Assembly: GCF_012726295.1 (NCBI RefSeq)
Contig: NZ_JABAOB010000003.1
Location: forward strand, 682,001-746,000
Direction: 5' to 3'
Length of the DNA stretch: 64,000 bases
Origin: Chitinophaga sp. Ak27
GTDB lineage: Bacteria; Bacteroidota; Bacteroidia; Chitinophagales; Chitinophagaceae
A program made the position numbers and the translations under genes. Positions 17,750-26,491 of this stretch are shown in pieces (the first letter of the stretch is position 1; each line of letters starts with the position of its first letter). The notes under the pieces were generated by a model that was not told where the DNA came from, made no database searches, and saw only the letters and a program-made list of their open reading frames with translations.

Positions 17750-18874
17750 ATGAAGCCTATTTTTTTCACGCTGGTAGCCACTTGTTTATTGACCTTTAAT
17801 GCCGCGTTTGCCCAAACAACGACGGCGCCTGTTAAGACACAGTGGGCGTTCCCACCGTTTGTGAGAGCAGATGCCGTAAACCCCATTATCTCTCCCGATA
17901 CCAGTACCCGCTTCCTGGACCCCATGAGTAATAAGCCGGTGAGCTGGGAGGGGAATTATACTTTTAATCCCGCTGCAGCGGTGCTAAAGGACAAAGTAGT
18001 GGTATTATACCGGGCAGAGGACTTAACCGGCGACCGTATTGGTACCAGGACATCCAGGATAGGTTATGCCGAAAGCGAAGATGGGATCCATTTCCGGCGT
18101 GAGCAGCAACCGGTATTATACCCGGGTAACGATGCGCAGCGGTCTTATGAGTGGCCGGGCGGATGTGAAGATCCCCGCGTAGCCGTAACGGAAGATGGCA
18201 CCTATGTAATGTTGTATACCCAATGGAACCGGCAGGTGCCGCGCCTTGGCGCCGCTACTTCCCGCGATCTGAAAAACTGGCAGAAAACAGGACCTATTTT
18301 CGCTAAAGCGCTTGCAGGAAAATTTTTAAACATCCCGAGTAAGTCTGCTTCCATTTTAACAACGTTGAAAAACGGACGGCAGGTCATCAAAAAAATAAAC
18401 GGCGTATACTGGATGTATTGGGGCGAATACCATGTATATGCGGCCACCTCTGTAAATCTCACTGACTGGACGCCGCTCGTGGACGAAAAAGGGAACCTGC
18501 GCGAGCTGGCATCTCCCCGGAAAGGTTATTTTGATAGCGGCCTGACAGAATGCGGGCCACCAGCTATTTATACCGATAAAGGCATAGTGCTGCTGTATAA
18601 TGGTAAGAATGCAGTCGGTGATAAAGGCGACCGCCGTTATGCTGCCGGCGCCTATTGTGCCGGACAGTTTTTATTTGATAAGCAGGATCCGGCGAGAATG
18701 ATTACGCGGTTGGATACGCCTTTTTTGTATCCACAACGACCATATGAAAAAAGTGGACAGTATAAAGATGGTACTGTATTTATAGAAGGCATGATATACT
18801 TTAAGCACCAATGGTTTTTATATTATGGTTGTGCTGATTCGAGGGTGTCGGTAGCTGTATATGATCCCAAATAG
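17750..18874 (+). CDS. Glycoside hydrolase family 130 protein (secreted)
   Basis: A 374-residue five-bladed propeller protein with signal peptide (FFTLVATCLLTFNAAFAQ). GH130 marks: NPIISPD, a YTFNPAAAVLKDKVVVLYRAED strand pair, GCEDPRV with the Asp used as proton donor in the family, and a C-terminal YYGCADSRVSVAVYD. GH130 enzymes act on beta-mannosides or related beta-linked sugars as phosphorylases or, in secreted forms, as hydrolases; the periplasmic signal favours a hydrolase. It is 29 nt upstream of the sigma factor of the next PUL and could be co-transcribed, but it does not itself fit a glucan substrate, so its membership is uncertain. Confidence 0.85.
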   Translation: MKPIFFTLVATCLLTFNAAFAQTTTAPVKTQWAFPPFVRADAVNPIISPDTSTRFLDPMSNKPVSWEGNYTFNPAAAVLKDKVVVLYRAEDLTGDRIGTRTSRIGYAESEDGIHFRREQQPVLYPGNDAQRSYEWPGGCEDPRVAVTEDGTYVMLYTQWNRQVPRLGAATSRDLKNWQKTGPIFAKALAGKFLNIPSKSASILTTLKNGRQVIKKINGVYWMYWGEYHVYAATSVNLTDWTPLVDEKGNLRELASPRKGYFDSGLTECGPPAIYTDKGIVLLYNGKNAVGDKGDRRYAAGAYCAGQFLFDKQDPARMITRLDTPFLYPQRPYEKSGQYKDGTVFIEGMIYFKHQWFLYYGCADSRVSVAVYDPK

Positions 18875-18903
18875 TTTTTTTTCCTTTACTTTGAGCCATT
18901 AAT

Positions 18904-19473
18904 ATGGCCCACGGTAATGAAATAAAGGAATGGCAACGTCGTATAAGTTTATATGATGATGAGTTGGCCTACAAGGAATTATTTCTTCATTGCTATCCGC
19001 CGCTGCTGAAGTTTGCCGTATCTTTCGTGAAAGTAGCAGAGGTAGCTGAAGAAGTAGTATCCGATGTGTTCATTAGTTTGTGGGAGCGCCGGCGCCAGCT
19101 GGAAGAAGTAAATAACCTGCAGGTGTACCTGTATGTAAGCGTGAAGAATACTGCCTTAAAGTATCTTTTCAAGCAAAAGAAGCAGGTATCCATTACCATC
19201 GATGATTTGTCTGTAGAACTGGCCAGTCCGCATCAGAACCCCGAGCAGCAGCTGCTCACTACAGAGATGATGGAACGTATTACTGCTGCCATTGAAGGGC
19301 TGCCGCCCCGGTGTAAGGTTATTTTTAAGCTGATCAGGGAAGATGGATTGAAATATAAAGAGATAGCGGAGATTTTGAATATTTCCGTGAAAACAATAGA
19401 TAATCAGCTGGCCGTAGCATTAGCCAAGATAGCCAGGGCATTGAATGTACAGCTAAAGAAACCTGTTCGTTAA
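18904..19473 (+). CDS. RNA polymerase ECF sigma factor (beta-glucan PUL)
   Basis: A 189-residue ECF sigma factor. Region 2: LKFAVSFVKVAEVAEEVVSDVFISLWERR; region 4: LPPRCKVIFKLIREDGLKYKEIAEILNISVKTIDNQ, the standard recognition helix of PUL sigma factors. ATG start at 18904. Followed after about 95 nt by its FecR partner, with a weak hairpin plus T-run between. It should drive the SusCD locus downstream when the transporter reports substrate. Confidence 0.94.
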   Translation: MAHGNEIKEWQRRISLYDDELAYKELFLHCYPPLLKFAVSFVKVAEVAEEVVSDVFISLWERRRQLEEVNNLQVYLYVSVKNTALKYLFKQKKQVSITIDDLSVELASPHQNPEQQLLTTEMMERITAAIEGLPPRCKVIFKLIREDGLKYKEIAEILNISVKTIDNQLAVALAKIARALNVQLKKPVR

Positions 19474-19475
19474 CA

Positions 19476-19509
19476 CCGGTGTCACCCGTACCGGAAATTT
19501 TTTTTATTT
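19476..19509 (+). terminator. Weak hairpin with T-run between sigma and fecR
   Basis: CCGGT (19476-19480) pairs with ACCGG (19490-19494), only 5 bp, followed by AAATTTTTTTTATTT. It could attenuate read-through from sigma into fecR; the short stem makes this tentative. Confidence 0.3.
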
Positions 19510-19568
19510 CCCTTTAGTAGATTTTAAGAAAAACAGGTACCTGTAGAAGAAGTAGCTATCAAAACGTT

Positions 19569-20651
19569 ATGAATCACAAGCGTATCTGGGAACTGATGGG
19601 GCGTAAACTGGCCGGGGAAGCATCTGCAGAGGAACTGCAGGAGCTCGACAGCCTGTTGCGTGCCCATCCCGATTTGCATTTTCCGGTGGAAGCCATTGCG
19701 GATATCTGGAAAACAGACTCCGGGGCAAATGACCGGGCTGCGGGAGAAGATGCGCACAGGCGGCTGATCAGCCGTATGCAAGAAAAGGGTATTGACATAG
19801 GATTATCCTTCGAAGAACAACAAACTGGTATTTTCCAGCTGGAGGCACAGGAAAGGAAGTCGTGGTGGCGATATGCAGCAGCGGCCGTAGTGGCCGGTGG
19901 ACTGATAACAGCTGCCTGGTGGTGGCGCCCGGTGGGCAAACCAGCCTCGCCACTGGCGCTCAGTGAAGTGGTGACAAAGAATGGTTCGCGTACGGCAGTA
20001 CATTTGCCTGATGGCTCCCAGGTATGGCTGAATGCCGGCAGTAAACTCACTTATAATAAAGATTTTGGTAACGGCAACCGGGATATCACGCTGACCGGGG
20101 AGGCTTTTTTCGAAGTGGCAAAAAATGCAGAGTATCCTTTTGTTATCCATACTACCCGGATGGATGTAAAGGTATTAGGCACCCGTTTTAATGTACGCGC
20201 TTACCCGGGCGAAAAAGTGACCGAAGCCGCGCTGATACAGGGAAGTATAGAAGCGTCGCTGCATAACCGGCCCGGTGAGCGGATCATTCTCCGGCCTGCG
20301 GAGAAAATAGTCGTTACCGAAGAGAAAATCCAAGAAGAAAACACCAAAAACAATGAACCGGTGATGGAGGTTCGCCACCTCACCTACTACGAGGAAAATA
20401 CAGATGCCATCGTAGAAACCTCCTGGCTGGAAAATAAGCTCGTTTTCAGAGATGAGTCCTTTATTTCACTGGCCGCCCGTATGGAGCGCTGGTACGGCGT
20501 TACTATCCGCTTTAGCGACCCGCAACTCGAACAACTAAGATTTACCGGCGTATTTGCCCAGGAAACGATACAACAAGCCTTAAAAGCTTTACAAATGACC
20601 GCTGTATTTAACTACAGCATCCACGGTACTGATATCATTATAAACCAGTAA
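19569..20651 (+). CDS. FecR-family anti-sigma factor
   Basis: A 360-residue inner-membrane anti-sigma factor. An N-terminal sigma-binding part (about 1-90) precedes one membrane segment (YAAAAVVAGGLITAAWWW, near residue 97-114). The periplasmic FecR domain shows VHLPDGSQVWLNAGSKLTY, LTGEAFFEVAKN and PFVIHTTRMDVKVLGTRFNV; the DUF4974-type end has FISLAARMERWYGV and LRFTGVFAQETIQQALKALQ. It couples the STN domain of the following SusC to the upstream sigma factor. Confidence 0.94.
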   Translation: MNHKRIWELMGRKLAGEASAEELQELDSLLRAHPDLHFPVEAIADIWKTDSGANDRAAGEDAHRRLISRMQEKGIDIGLSFEEQQTGIFQLEAQERKSWWRYAAAAVVAGGLITAAWWWRPVGKPASPLALSEVVTKNGSRTAVHLPDGSQVWLNAGSKLTYNKDFGNGNRDITLTGEAFFEVAKNAEYPFVIHTTRMDVKVLGTRFNVRAYPGEKVTEAALIQGSIEASLHNRPGERIILRPAEKIVVTEEKIQEENTKNNEPVMEVRHLTYYEENTDAIVETSWLENKLVFRDESFISLAARMERWYGVTIRFSDPQLEQLRFTGVFAQETIQQALKALQMTAVFNYSIHGTDIIINQ

Positions 20652-20711
20652 TATTTCCGTTATGAAAAAAAGGAGCAGGTATAACACGTCATGAGCTACT
20701 GGTAATAAAAA

Positions 20712-20735
20712 AGGGAAATGCGTCAACATTTCCCT
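20712..20735 (+). other. Stem-loop in the susC leader
   Basis: AGGGAAATG (20712-20720) pairs perfectly with CATTTCCCT (20727-20735) around CGTCAA, 75 nt before the SusC start. There is no T-run after it. It may set mRNA stability or attenuate expression between fecR and susC. Confidence 0.4.
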
Positions 20736-20809
20736 CTGAAGCATAACAGGAAGCTTCGCCGATCCAAATAGTAGCTGGCTTCCATTTTATTACCTCTGAA
20801 TCTAAATGT

Positions 20810-23800
20810 ATGAAAAAATCGCTAACAACTGCGAAGCGACCCTCCCATGCCTTCAAAAAAGCACTATTAATTATGAACTGGACCGCCGTACTGCTATTGG
20901 CAGGTGTGCTCCAGGTATCTGCCAACGCGAGAGGGCAGGGAACTATTACGCTCCGGCTGAAAGAAGCGGAGATCGCCAAAGTACTTCACAACATTGAGAA
21001 ACAGGGCGAGTATCGTTTTCTGTACAACAACGCGTTAAAAGATATCCGGAAGAAAGTAGATGTGGATGTGACCAACACCCGCCTGGCCGACCTTATGAGC
21101 AATATTCTCGCTAACACCAGCCTGAAGTATAAGGTCATTGAGAATAACCTGGTGGTCATTATGTCGAATTCTCCTGAACTACAGGATATAAAGATCACCG
21201 GTAAGGTCACTGATAAGAAAACCAAAACTGCGTTGCCCGGTGTCACCATCAGTATTAAGGGAACTTCCAGGGGTACGGTAACCGGCGCCGATGGTTCCTA
21301 TAGCCTCACCGTGCCGGAAAATGCCACGCTGATGGTATCTTTCATTGGCTACTCCAACCAGGAAATACCGGTGAACAGTCAATCTGTAGTGAACATAGAA
21401 ATGGAAGAAGCCATCAGCCAGGTAGAACAGGTGGTAGTAGTAGGTTACGGGGTACAGCGTAAAGTGGATGTTACCGGCGCTATTGGCCAGCTGAAATCAG
21501 AAGAAATTAATAAACAACCCATCGCTAACCCCGTGAGTGCGTTACAGGGTAAAGTGCCTGGCGTACAGATCACCAATATCGGGAAACCCGGCGCTGCGCC
21601 GGAAATAAAGATCCGCGGCATGGGTACCGTATACGGCAGCAACAGCCCGCTCTATGTAGTAGATGGCGTATGGTACGATGATATCAGCTTCCTGAACCCG
21701 GCAGATATCGAAAATATGAGTATCCTGAAAGATGCTTCCAGCGAAGCTATTTACGGGATACGTGCCGCCAATGGCGTAGTACTGATTACTACTAAAAAAG
21801 GAAAGTCAGGCAAACCTGCAGTGAACTATAATGGCTACGTAGGCTATCAGAAAGTAACCAACGAAGTAAAGATGGCAAACGCCAATCAATACGCTACCCT
21901 GGTGAATGAGTTACAGGACCGGAACAGCAAGCCGCCATTGCTGGACCCTGCACAATTCGGAAAAGGAACCGACTGGTATCACCTGGGATTGCGCAATGCC
22001 ATGATCACCAACCACCAGGTATCTGTAAGCGGAGGTTCTGAAAAATCAACCTATAATTTCTCCGTAGGATATCTCCGTCAGCAGGGACTGGTGGAAACCA
22101 ACGACTATACCCGTTTTACGGCCCGCCTGCAAAATGATATCCAGGTATTTGAGCCACTGAAAATCGGTTATAGCGTCACCGCTGCTGCCAGCAAATCTAA
22201 CGATGTGCCGGACTTTATCTGGCGTCAGCTGTACGCAGCTGCTCCCGTAGTACCGGTACGTTATGCAGACGGAAGTTATGGCGATCCTAACGATTTTAAC
22301 CTGGGAGAAGGCGCTAACTTCAACCCCCAGGCTACACTCGACTTTTTCAACCAGTTCACTAAAAAGCAAACCGTTACCGGTAACGTATATGCCGACCTGC
22401 GGTTTGCCAAACATTTTGTATTCCATTCCAGCCTGGGTGGAGAGTATGGCGAAAACCTGATGCGTAACTATGTACCAGTATTTGCGGCTACTCTTGCACA
22501 ACGCGCTACCAACAGTAAACTCACCCGTGAAAATACGGATACCCGTAACTGGATTGTGGAGAACACGTTGACCTATGAAAATAAATTTAATGAACATAGC
22601 GTACGTGTGATGGTAGGTCAAGGCGCTCAAAGCAACCAAACCTATAAATTGACCGCACTGGCGCCTGATGTGCCCAACAACAGTGAAGGCGACATGTACC
22701 TGAAACTTGGTAGCACCAATGGTCGTGAAGTAAGAGATGAAGGTACGTTATACACGGTGGCTTCGTATTTCGGAAGGATCAACTACTCGTTTAAAAACAG
22801 GTACCTGTTGAATGCTTCCCTTCGTTCCGATGGATCTTCCAAGTTCTTTGGCGATCATCGATGGGGATATTTCCCTTCTGTGGGAATAGGCTGGATAGTA
22901 ACAGAAGAAAGCTTCATGAAACACCAACACTTTTTCGATAACCTCAAAATCCGCGGTAGCTGGGGTAAAGTGGGTAATGCTACCATCCCTTCCGATGTAT
23001 CGGTATTGCGGGTAGCACAGGATCCTTATTTAACAGCGATCTTCGGCGGTATTGTTAACACCGGCGCCAGCGTGAATTCCGTGGTACCGCCCACTACTTA
23101 CTGGGAAAGAGGTGTTGGTACGGATGTAGGCCTGGAGGCCAGTATGCTGGACAACCGCTTGTATATAGAAGCGGGCTATTATAACCGGAGAACAGAAGCC
23201 GCCATTTTCGAGATCCGGATTCCCGGCTCTGTGGGAACCAATTCCGGCGGTATCATCGCCAACCAGGCCGACTTGCTGAACCGTGGCGTAGAAATAGCCG
23301 CAAGCTGGAAAAGCAAGATAGGTAAAGACTTTACCTGGTCCGTTGGCGGAAATGTAGGGTATAATCAGAACAAAGTAGAGAATGTAATTTCCGGTAACAA
23401 TCCTATTTATGGCGGCGGCGGTGGCCTCACCAGTGGCGCGCTTAGCACCCGTACTATGAATGGCCGTCCTATTGGTGAATTTATAGGGTACCTGGTAGAT
23501 GGTATTTTCCAGACAGATGCGGAAGCGGCAGCCTCCGCACAGCCCAAAGCCCGTGCAGGCGATTTCAAATACCGGGATGTGAGCGGACCGAAAGGTATTC
23601 CTGATGGCGTAATTGATGCCAACGACCGGGTACCGCTGGGTAATCCCAATCCCCGTTACACATACGGTATCAATACCTTCTTTTCCTGGAAGCAATTTGA
23701 TCTGACGCTCGACTTCCAGGGCGTGGCCGGAATGGAAGTATACAATGCCAATCTCGGCGCCCGTTACGGTAATGAAAACTTTACCAAGGATTTCTATGAT

Positions 23801-24133
23801 CACCGCTGGCATGGAGAAGGTACTTCCAATACCTATCCTTCTGCTTTCATCGGTGGCCGCGATAACTATTTACCCAATTCTTTCTTCGTAGAAAATGGCA
23901 GCTACTTCAGGATACGGAATATACAACTGGGATATAATTTCCCGGCAGCGATGGCAAACAGGTGGGGAATGAAAAACCTGCGTGTATATGCCAATGCACA
24001 AAATGCCTTCAACTTCTTCCGCTATAGGGGCTTTACCCCTGAAATTGGCGGTAAGCCCAAGGAAGCAGGTGTGGATAACAATGTATACCCGCTGTATGCC
24101 ACCTACAATTTTGGTGTAAATGTTACTTTCTGA
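20810..24133 (+). CDS. SusC/RagA-family TonB-dependent transporter with STN domain (predicted beta-1,2-glucan importer)
   Basis: A 1107-residue outer-membrane importer. A long basic N-region leads to a signal sequence (NWTAVLLLAGVLQVSANA), then the STN domain (ITLRLKEAEIAKVLHNIEKQ, about 46-120), the carboxypeptidase-D-like domain (ITGKVTDKKTKTALPGVTIS), the TonB box QVVVVGYGVQRKVDVTGAI, a plug with SPLYVVDGVWYDDI and a barrel ending YATYNFGVNVTF. The SusD partner starts 17 nt downstream. The beta-1,2-glucan prediction rests entirely on the two GH144 genes and GH3 in the same unit. Confidence 0.96.
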   Translation: MKKSLTTAKRPSHAFKKALLIMNWTAVLLLAGVLQVSANARGQGTITLRLKEAEIAKVLHNIEKQGEYRFLYNNALKDIRKKVDVDVTNTRLADLMSNILANTSLKYKVIENNLVVIMSNSPELQDIKITGKVTDKKTKTALPGVTISIKGTSRGTVTGADGSYSLTVPENATLMVSFIGYSNQEIPVNSQSVVNIEMEEAISQVEQVVVVGYGVQRKVDVTGAIGQLKSEEINKQPIANPVSALQGKVPGVQITNIGKPGAAPEIKIRGMGTVYGSNSPLYVVDGVWYDDISFLNPADIENMSILKDASSEAIYGIRAANGVVLITTKKGKSGKPAVNYNGYVGYQKVTNEVKMANANQYATLVNELQDRNSKPPLLDPAQFGKGTDWYHLGLRNAMITNHQVSVSGGSEKSTYNFSVGYLRQQGLVETNDYTRFTARLQNDIQVFEPLKIGYSVTAAASKSNDVPDFIWRQLYAAAPVVPVRYADGSYGDPNDFNLGEGANFNPQATLDFFNQFTKKQTVTGNVYADLRFAKHFVFHSSLGGEYGENLMRNYVPVFAATLAQRATNSKLTRENTDTRNWIVENTLTYENKFNEHSVRVMVGQGAQSNQTYKLTALAPDVPNNSEGDMYLKLGSTNGREVRDEGTLYTVASYFGRINYSFKNRYLLNASLRSDGSSKFFGDHRWGYFPSVGIGWIVTEESFMKHQHFFDNLKIRGSWGKVGNATIPSDVSVLRVAQDPYLTAIFGGIVNTGASVNSVVPPTTYWERGVGTDVGLEASMLDNRLYIEAGYYNRRTEAAIFEIRIPGSVGTNSGGIIANQADLLNRGVEIAASWKSKIGKDFTWSVGGNVGYNQNKVENVISGNNPIYGGGGGLTSGALSTRTMNGRPIGEFIGYLVDGIFQTDAEAAASAQPKARAGDFKYRDVSGPKGIPDGVIDANDRVPLGNPNPRYTYGINTFFSWKQFDLTLDFQGVAGMEVYNANLGARYGNENFTKDFYDHRWHGEGTSNTYPSAFIGGRDNYLPNSFFVENGSYFRIRNIQLGYNFPAAMANRWGMKNLRVYANAQNAFNFFRYRGFTPEIGGKPKEAGVDNNVYPLYATYNFGVNVTF

Positions 24134-24150
24134 TCTAAAGCAGCTTTTTT

Positions 24151-25635
24151 ATGAAACGATTAATTCAATTTTATATACAGCGTATGTCTGTTAGCGTTAT
24201 ATTGACTGCACCCTTCCTCCTGGCAGGTTGCAGCAAGTCATTCCTGGATGTACCGCCACAAGGCCAACAGCCTAACGAACAGTTCTGGAAAAATGAAGCC
24301 GATGCTACCAAAGCGGTGAATGCCATTTATGCCAACCTCCGGGAATGGAAGCAGGTAGCCTTTGCCGCCATTGCCATTGAGAGCCTGGGCTCCGATGATA
24401 CAGAGAAGGGAAGTAATACGGCAGATGCCAGCTTCCTGAATAAGTACGACGACTTTTCGGTTACCGCTACCGAAGGACAAATACTGGATTTCTGGAAAGG
24501 ACAATACCAGGAAATCAACTTCTGTAACCAGGTGCTCGATCATGTGCCAGCCATTACGATGGATGAAGCCTTGAAAGCACGTTACCTGGCGGAGGCAAAA
24601 TTTGTACGCGCTTACGCCTATTTCCGGCTGGTACGCGCTTACGGCGATGTGCCTCTGCGCCTCAAAGTGCCCACAGAAGCCAGTGAATACAACATGGCCA
24701 GAACGCCCAAAGCACAGGTATGGGCCGCTATTGAAAAAGACCTGACAGAAGCTGCCGCTGTATTGCCACCTAACTATCCGGCTGCCGACAAAGGCCGCGC
24801 TACCAAAGGCGCTGCCTTAGCGTTGCATGCCAAGGTGGCTATGTACCAACAGAAATGGGCGGATGTGCTCAACTACACCAACCAGGTAATGGCACTGGGA
24901 TATACGCTCTTTCCTAACTACGAGCAAATGTTCCGTATTCCCAATGAAAATTCCTCAGAGTCTGTATTTGAAATCCAATGCCAGCTTATCCTGGATAGCA
25001 AAGATGCTTCTAACTCCCAATACTCCCAGGTACAGGGCGTAAAAGGAGTAGTAGGTGGCGGATGGGGCTTTAACGTACCTACCGCCGACCTGGTAAGCGA
25101 GTACGAACCCGGTGATCCCCGTAAAGATGGCACTATCATTTTCAGGGGAGAAACAACTCCCGAAGGAGATGTGATCCCGGTAGGTGGCGACAATCCGATG
25201 TTTAACCAGAAATCGTATGTGCCTTTCCGTTTGTTTGTAACCGGCTACAACGAAGGCGCCGACCAGAACGTTAGGGTAATGCGCTATGCAGAAGTATTGC
25301 TGATGAATGCAGAAGCAGCCAATGAAACCGGCAACAACGCGCAGGCGCTTCAATCACTGAATGCGGTGAGAGCACGCGCCCGCCAGGGCAACCCGGCTAT
25401 TCTCCCGGATGTTACGGCTACTGATAAAGAAACCGTACGCAAAGCTATCTGGCATGAAAGAAGGGTGGAACTGGCCATGGAAAATGACCGTTATTTCGAC
25501 GTGATCCGCCAGGGCAGAGCTGCCGCTGTATTTGGTCCTAAAGGATTTAAAACAGGCAAAAACGAAGTATGGCCGGTACCGCAGGATGAAATAGACATCA
25601 GCGCCGGCACCCTCGTACAAAACCCTGGATACTAA
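24151..25635 (+). CDS. SusD/RagB-family glycan-binding lipoprotein
   Basis: A 494-residue surface lipoprotein. The signal peptide ends in lipobox LAGC (Cys near residue 27). SusD marks: FWKNEADATKAVNAIYANLR, YLAEAKFVRAYAYFRLVRAYGDVPL, VMRYAEVLLMNAEAANETG, LNAVRARAR, IWHERRVELAMENDRYFDVIRQGR and a C-terminal WPVPQDEI. It forms the lid of the SusC just upstream and would hold the glucan fragments made by the GH144 enzymes. Confidence 0.96.
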   Translation: MKRLIQFYIQRMSVSVILTAPFLLAGCSKSFLDVPPQGQQPNEQFWKNEADATKAVNAIYANLREWKQVAFAAIAIESLGSDDTEKGSNTADASFLNKYDDFSVTATEGQILDFWKGQYQEINFCNQVLDHVPAITMDEALKARYLAEAKFVRAYAYFRLVRAYGDVPLRLKVPTEASEYNMARTPKAQVWAAIEKDLTEAAAVLPPNYPAADKGRATKGAALALHAKVAMYQQKWADVLNYTNQVMALGYTLFPNYEQMFRIPNENSSESVFEIQCQLILDSKDASNSQYSQVQGVKGVVGGGWGFNVPTADLVSEYEPGDPRKDGTIIFRGETTPEGDVIPVGGDNPMFNQKSYVPFRLFVTGYNEGADQNVRVMRYAEVLLMNAEAANETGNNAQALQSLNAVRARARQGNPAILPDVTATDKETVRKAIWHERRVELAMENDRYFDVIRQGRAAAVFGPKGFKTGKNEVWPVPQDEIDISAGTLVQNPGY

Positions 25636-25652
25636 TTTCAAATACTACGATC

Positions 25653-26480
25653 ATGCAATTCAGATATTCATCATATGCAATACTGGCAGCAGCCGTACTC
25701 TTATTGTCGGCCTGCTATAAAAAATTTGATGCCGGCAGTTATGCGCCTGCATTATCTATCGACGGATACTCCAGCACCAGCGAAATTGCCCCCGGCAGCC
25801 TGGTGGCCTACTGGGGATTTAATGGCAACCTAGTAGACAGTATCTCTAAAACCGCCTGCGACAACAGCGGTACCGGCTTCGCACAAGGCATCAAAGGCGG
25901 CGCCCTCAAAGGGGCCGACAAATCATATGCACTGTTTTCTCCCGGTAGCAGCATTACCGGCCTTAAAGCATTTACCCTCACCATGTGGGTAAATGCCCCG
26001 CAGAATACCGATGGGATGGTGGGACTGGTGAGCTTGAGTAATACCAAGTCTTTCTGGGGTAACATAGATATCTTCTTTGAAAATGGCAGCACCGATTCCA
26101 AGGCCATTTTGAAAGCGCATGTCACCGGTCAGCATGGCGATGGCTGGCTGGGCAACTATGAGGTGATGAACATCTGGAAAATATGGACCAATATCGCTGT
26201 GTCATATAACGGCGTAGACACCTTCCGGGTATATGTAAACGGCCAGAAGATTGATACCAAGGTGAACAGCGGATTTGGCCAGCTGGCATTTGCCAACACC
26301 GGTAAAATGGTGTTTGGTACCTCACAGTTCCAAACGGTACCCAGTCTTACTTCAGCCGCTGATGCGCAGTCCTGGGCCAGTTACCTTACCGGTGCTTTAG
26401 ATGAGGTAAGGATCTATAATAAAGCATTGAGTGATAAGGAAGTGGGCGCCCTGGTAAAACTGGAAGGCCGGGGGAAATAA
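25653..26480 (+). CDS. LamG/concanavalin-A-like lipoprotein, probable surface glycan-binding protein
   Basis: A 275-residue lipoprotein (LLLSAC lipobox, Cys near 21). After a short linker the protein is one jelly-roll domain of the LamG-3 type: LVAYWGFNGNLVDSISKTACDNSG, FTLTMWVNAP, IAVSYNGVDTFRVYVNGQKI and GALDEVRIYNKALSDKEVGAL are the standard strands. No catalytic residues are seen. Placed directly after susD, where surface glycan-binding proteins usually sit, it most likely helps to hold substrate at the cell surface; binding has not been shown here. Confidence 0.88.
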   Translation: MQFRYSSYAILAAAVLLLSACYKKFDAGSYAPALSIDGYSSTSEIAPGSLVAYWGFNGNLVDSISKTACDNSGTGFAQGIKGGALKGADKSYALFSPGSSITGLKAFTLTMWVNAPQNTDGMVGLVSLSNTKSFWGNIDIFFENGSTDSKAILKAHVTGQHGDGWLGNYEVMNIWKIWTNIAVSYNGVDTFRVYVNGQKIDTKVNSGFGQLAFANTGKMVFGTSQFQTVPSLTSAADAQSWASYLTGALDEVRIYNKALSDKEVGALVKLEGRGK

Positions 26481-26491
26481 TACCGCTATTT

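Noticed and set aside
20661..20693. A 10-codon ORF (MKKRSRYNTS) between fecR and susC as a leader peptide
   Set aside because: No codon run or alternative hairpin typical of attenuation; likely chance.
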